Shown: positions 63,634 through 64,000 of the stretch, one piece after another | Layout of the letters: the number at the start of each line of letters is the position of its first letter | How positions within the stretch are numbered: position 1 is the first letter of the stretch | From: Mesorhizobium loti | Lineage (GTDB): Bacteria; Pseudomonadota; Alphaproteobacteria; Rhizobiales; Rhizobiaceae | Length of the DNA stretch: 64,000 nucleotides | Direction of reading: 5' to 3' | NCBI GenBank assembly: GCA_002356515.1 | Contig: AP017605.1 | Coordinates: 4,039,001-4,103,000 of the forward strand | Notes under the pieces: generated by a model | Seen by the model: the letters and a program-made list of their open reading frames with translations, nothing else | The model's database searches: none | Told to the model about the DNA's origin: nothing | Position numbers and translations under genes: made by a program

Positions 63634-64000
63634 TTATCGCCCGACCAGCACCGCGGCCCTGTAGGCCGGGTTGCCGTACCAGGCCATCCGGTCGAGTTCC
63701 GCCGCCCTGACGGGAAGGTCGATAACGTCCATCTTCTGTTCGAGCCGGTCAGGCTCGATCCAGGGGTCATTGACGAAATAGACCCCGTCGCCATGGCCAT
63801 GGACGAGCACCCAGTGCGGGCAGGTGTGGCCCATCATCACGGCCTGATCGATCAGCACCAGTGGCAGAAACCCGCGATCGAGCGCCTGGCCGATCTCTTC
63901 GACGGCAAAGGCGCGCTCGTCGATCGGCAATGACGCGGCTTCGGCCTCGCGCTTGAAGCCGGCCTGCACGAAGCTCATCAGCCCGCGCCTTTCCTCCGAG
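63634..64000 (-). CDS. Peptidase C39-like protein, 5' end outside window
   Basis: Partial gene: the frame stays open past the ATG at 63978 to the window edge, so the N terminus lies outside. The visible C-terminal part has LDRGFLPLVLIDQAVMMGH, then HWVLVHGHGDGVYFVNDPW, with the catalytic His and the Asn/Asp of C39-like proteases. The Cys nucleophile would be in the missing part. It may be one of the cellular C39-like proteins (DUF3335 type) rather than a bacteriocin exporter domain. Confidence 0.75.
   Translation of the reverse strand, partial: SEERRGLMSFVQAGFKREAEAASLPIDERAFAVEEIGQALDRGFLPLVLIDQAVMMGHTCPHWVLVHGHGDGVYFVNDPWIEPDRLEQKMDVIDLPVRAAELDRMAWYGNPAYRAAVLVGR

Overview
The window reads as chromosomal DNA of a Rhizobiales alphaproteobacterium, most like Mesorhizobium. 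This is an inference from high GC, an alphaproteobacterial LexA box (GTTC-N7-GTTC), the imuA-imuB-dnaE2 cassette, SapC, IalB, DUF1737 and Trm112 family genes, and four families of short palindromic intergenic repeats of the rhizobial kind. I see no insertion sequence, integrase, CRISPR array, rRNA or replication origin. The only RNA gene found is a tRNA-Gly(GCC).

0-25 kb is mostly housekeeping and small accessory genes. It holds a DEAD-box helicase, a glycosyltransferase, and two tandem cold-shock/DUF805 fusion proteins. Two small SRPBCC operons follow, one with a MarR and one with an ArsR regulator. leuB and leuD lie on the minus strand with three genes between them. A DUF4173-CreBC-like two-component operon comes next, then a CitE-like lyase, SapC, ProXp, a CnoX-like thioredoxin, a LON-domain protein and a Trm112-like protein. 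25.8-31.6 kb is the SOS mutagenesis operon imuA-imuB-dnaE2 behind a clear LexA box, with a 209-nt overlap of the imuA and imuB reading frames.

33-50 kb is the most unusual region. One 12.2-kb minus-strand gene encodes a 4069-residue protein. It has a long signal peptide, an N-terminal barrel of the inverse-autotransporter (intimin/invasin) type, and a very long Gly/Thr/Asn-rich repetitive passenger that looks like beta-helix rather than Ig-like domains. Downstream on the same strand lies a tightly packed group of three Tail Collar (MdpB-like) proteins, a 428-residue beta-propeller/lectin-like protein and a GNAT acetyltransferase. Divergent from the giant gene is an IalB-family gene, and the shared promoter region carries a 20-bp dyad. 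Together this looks like a surface or adhesion locus; its function is inferred only.

50-64 kb looks like a catabolic region. It has an M24 peptidase, an amidase, a Gfo/Idh/MocA oxidoreductase and a NitT/TauT-type ABC importer (binding protein, permease, ATPase), with a divergent RpiR-family regulator. A flavin monooxygenase carrying an N-terminal SnoaL-like domain, a metal-dependent amidohydrolase, a RidA protein and a SnoaL-like protein follow. A 10-bp inverted repeat near 62.74 kb shares a half-site with the RpiR/ABC promoter region, which hints at a common regulon. The substrate cannot be read from the sequence. The window ends inside a C39-like peptidase gene.

Nearly every longer gene-free gap is filled by one of the repeat families, called A (about 180-218 bp, CGTCATCC...GGATGACG ends), B (CTCCCCC-type stems), C (141 bp, 20-bp inverted ends) and D (44 bp, GCAATT...AATTGC ends) in the entries below.
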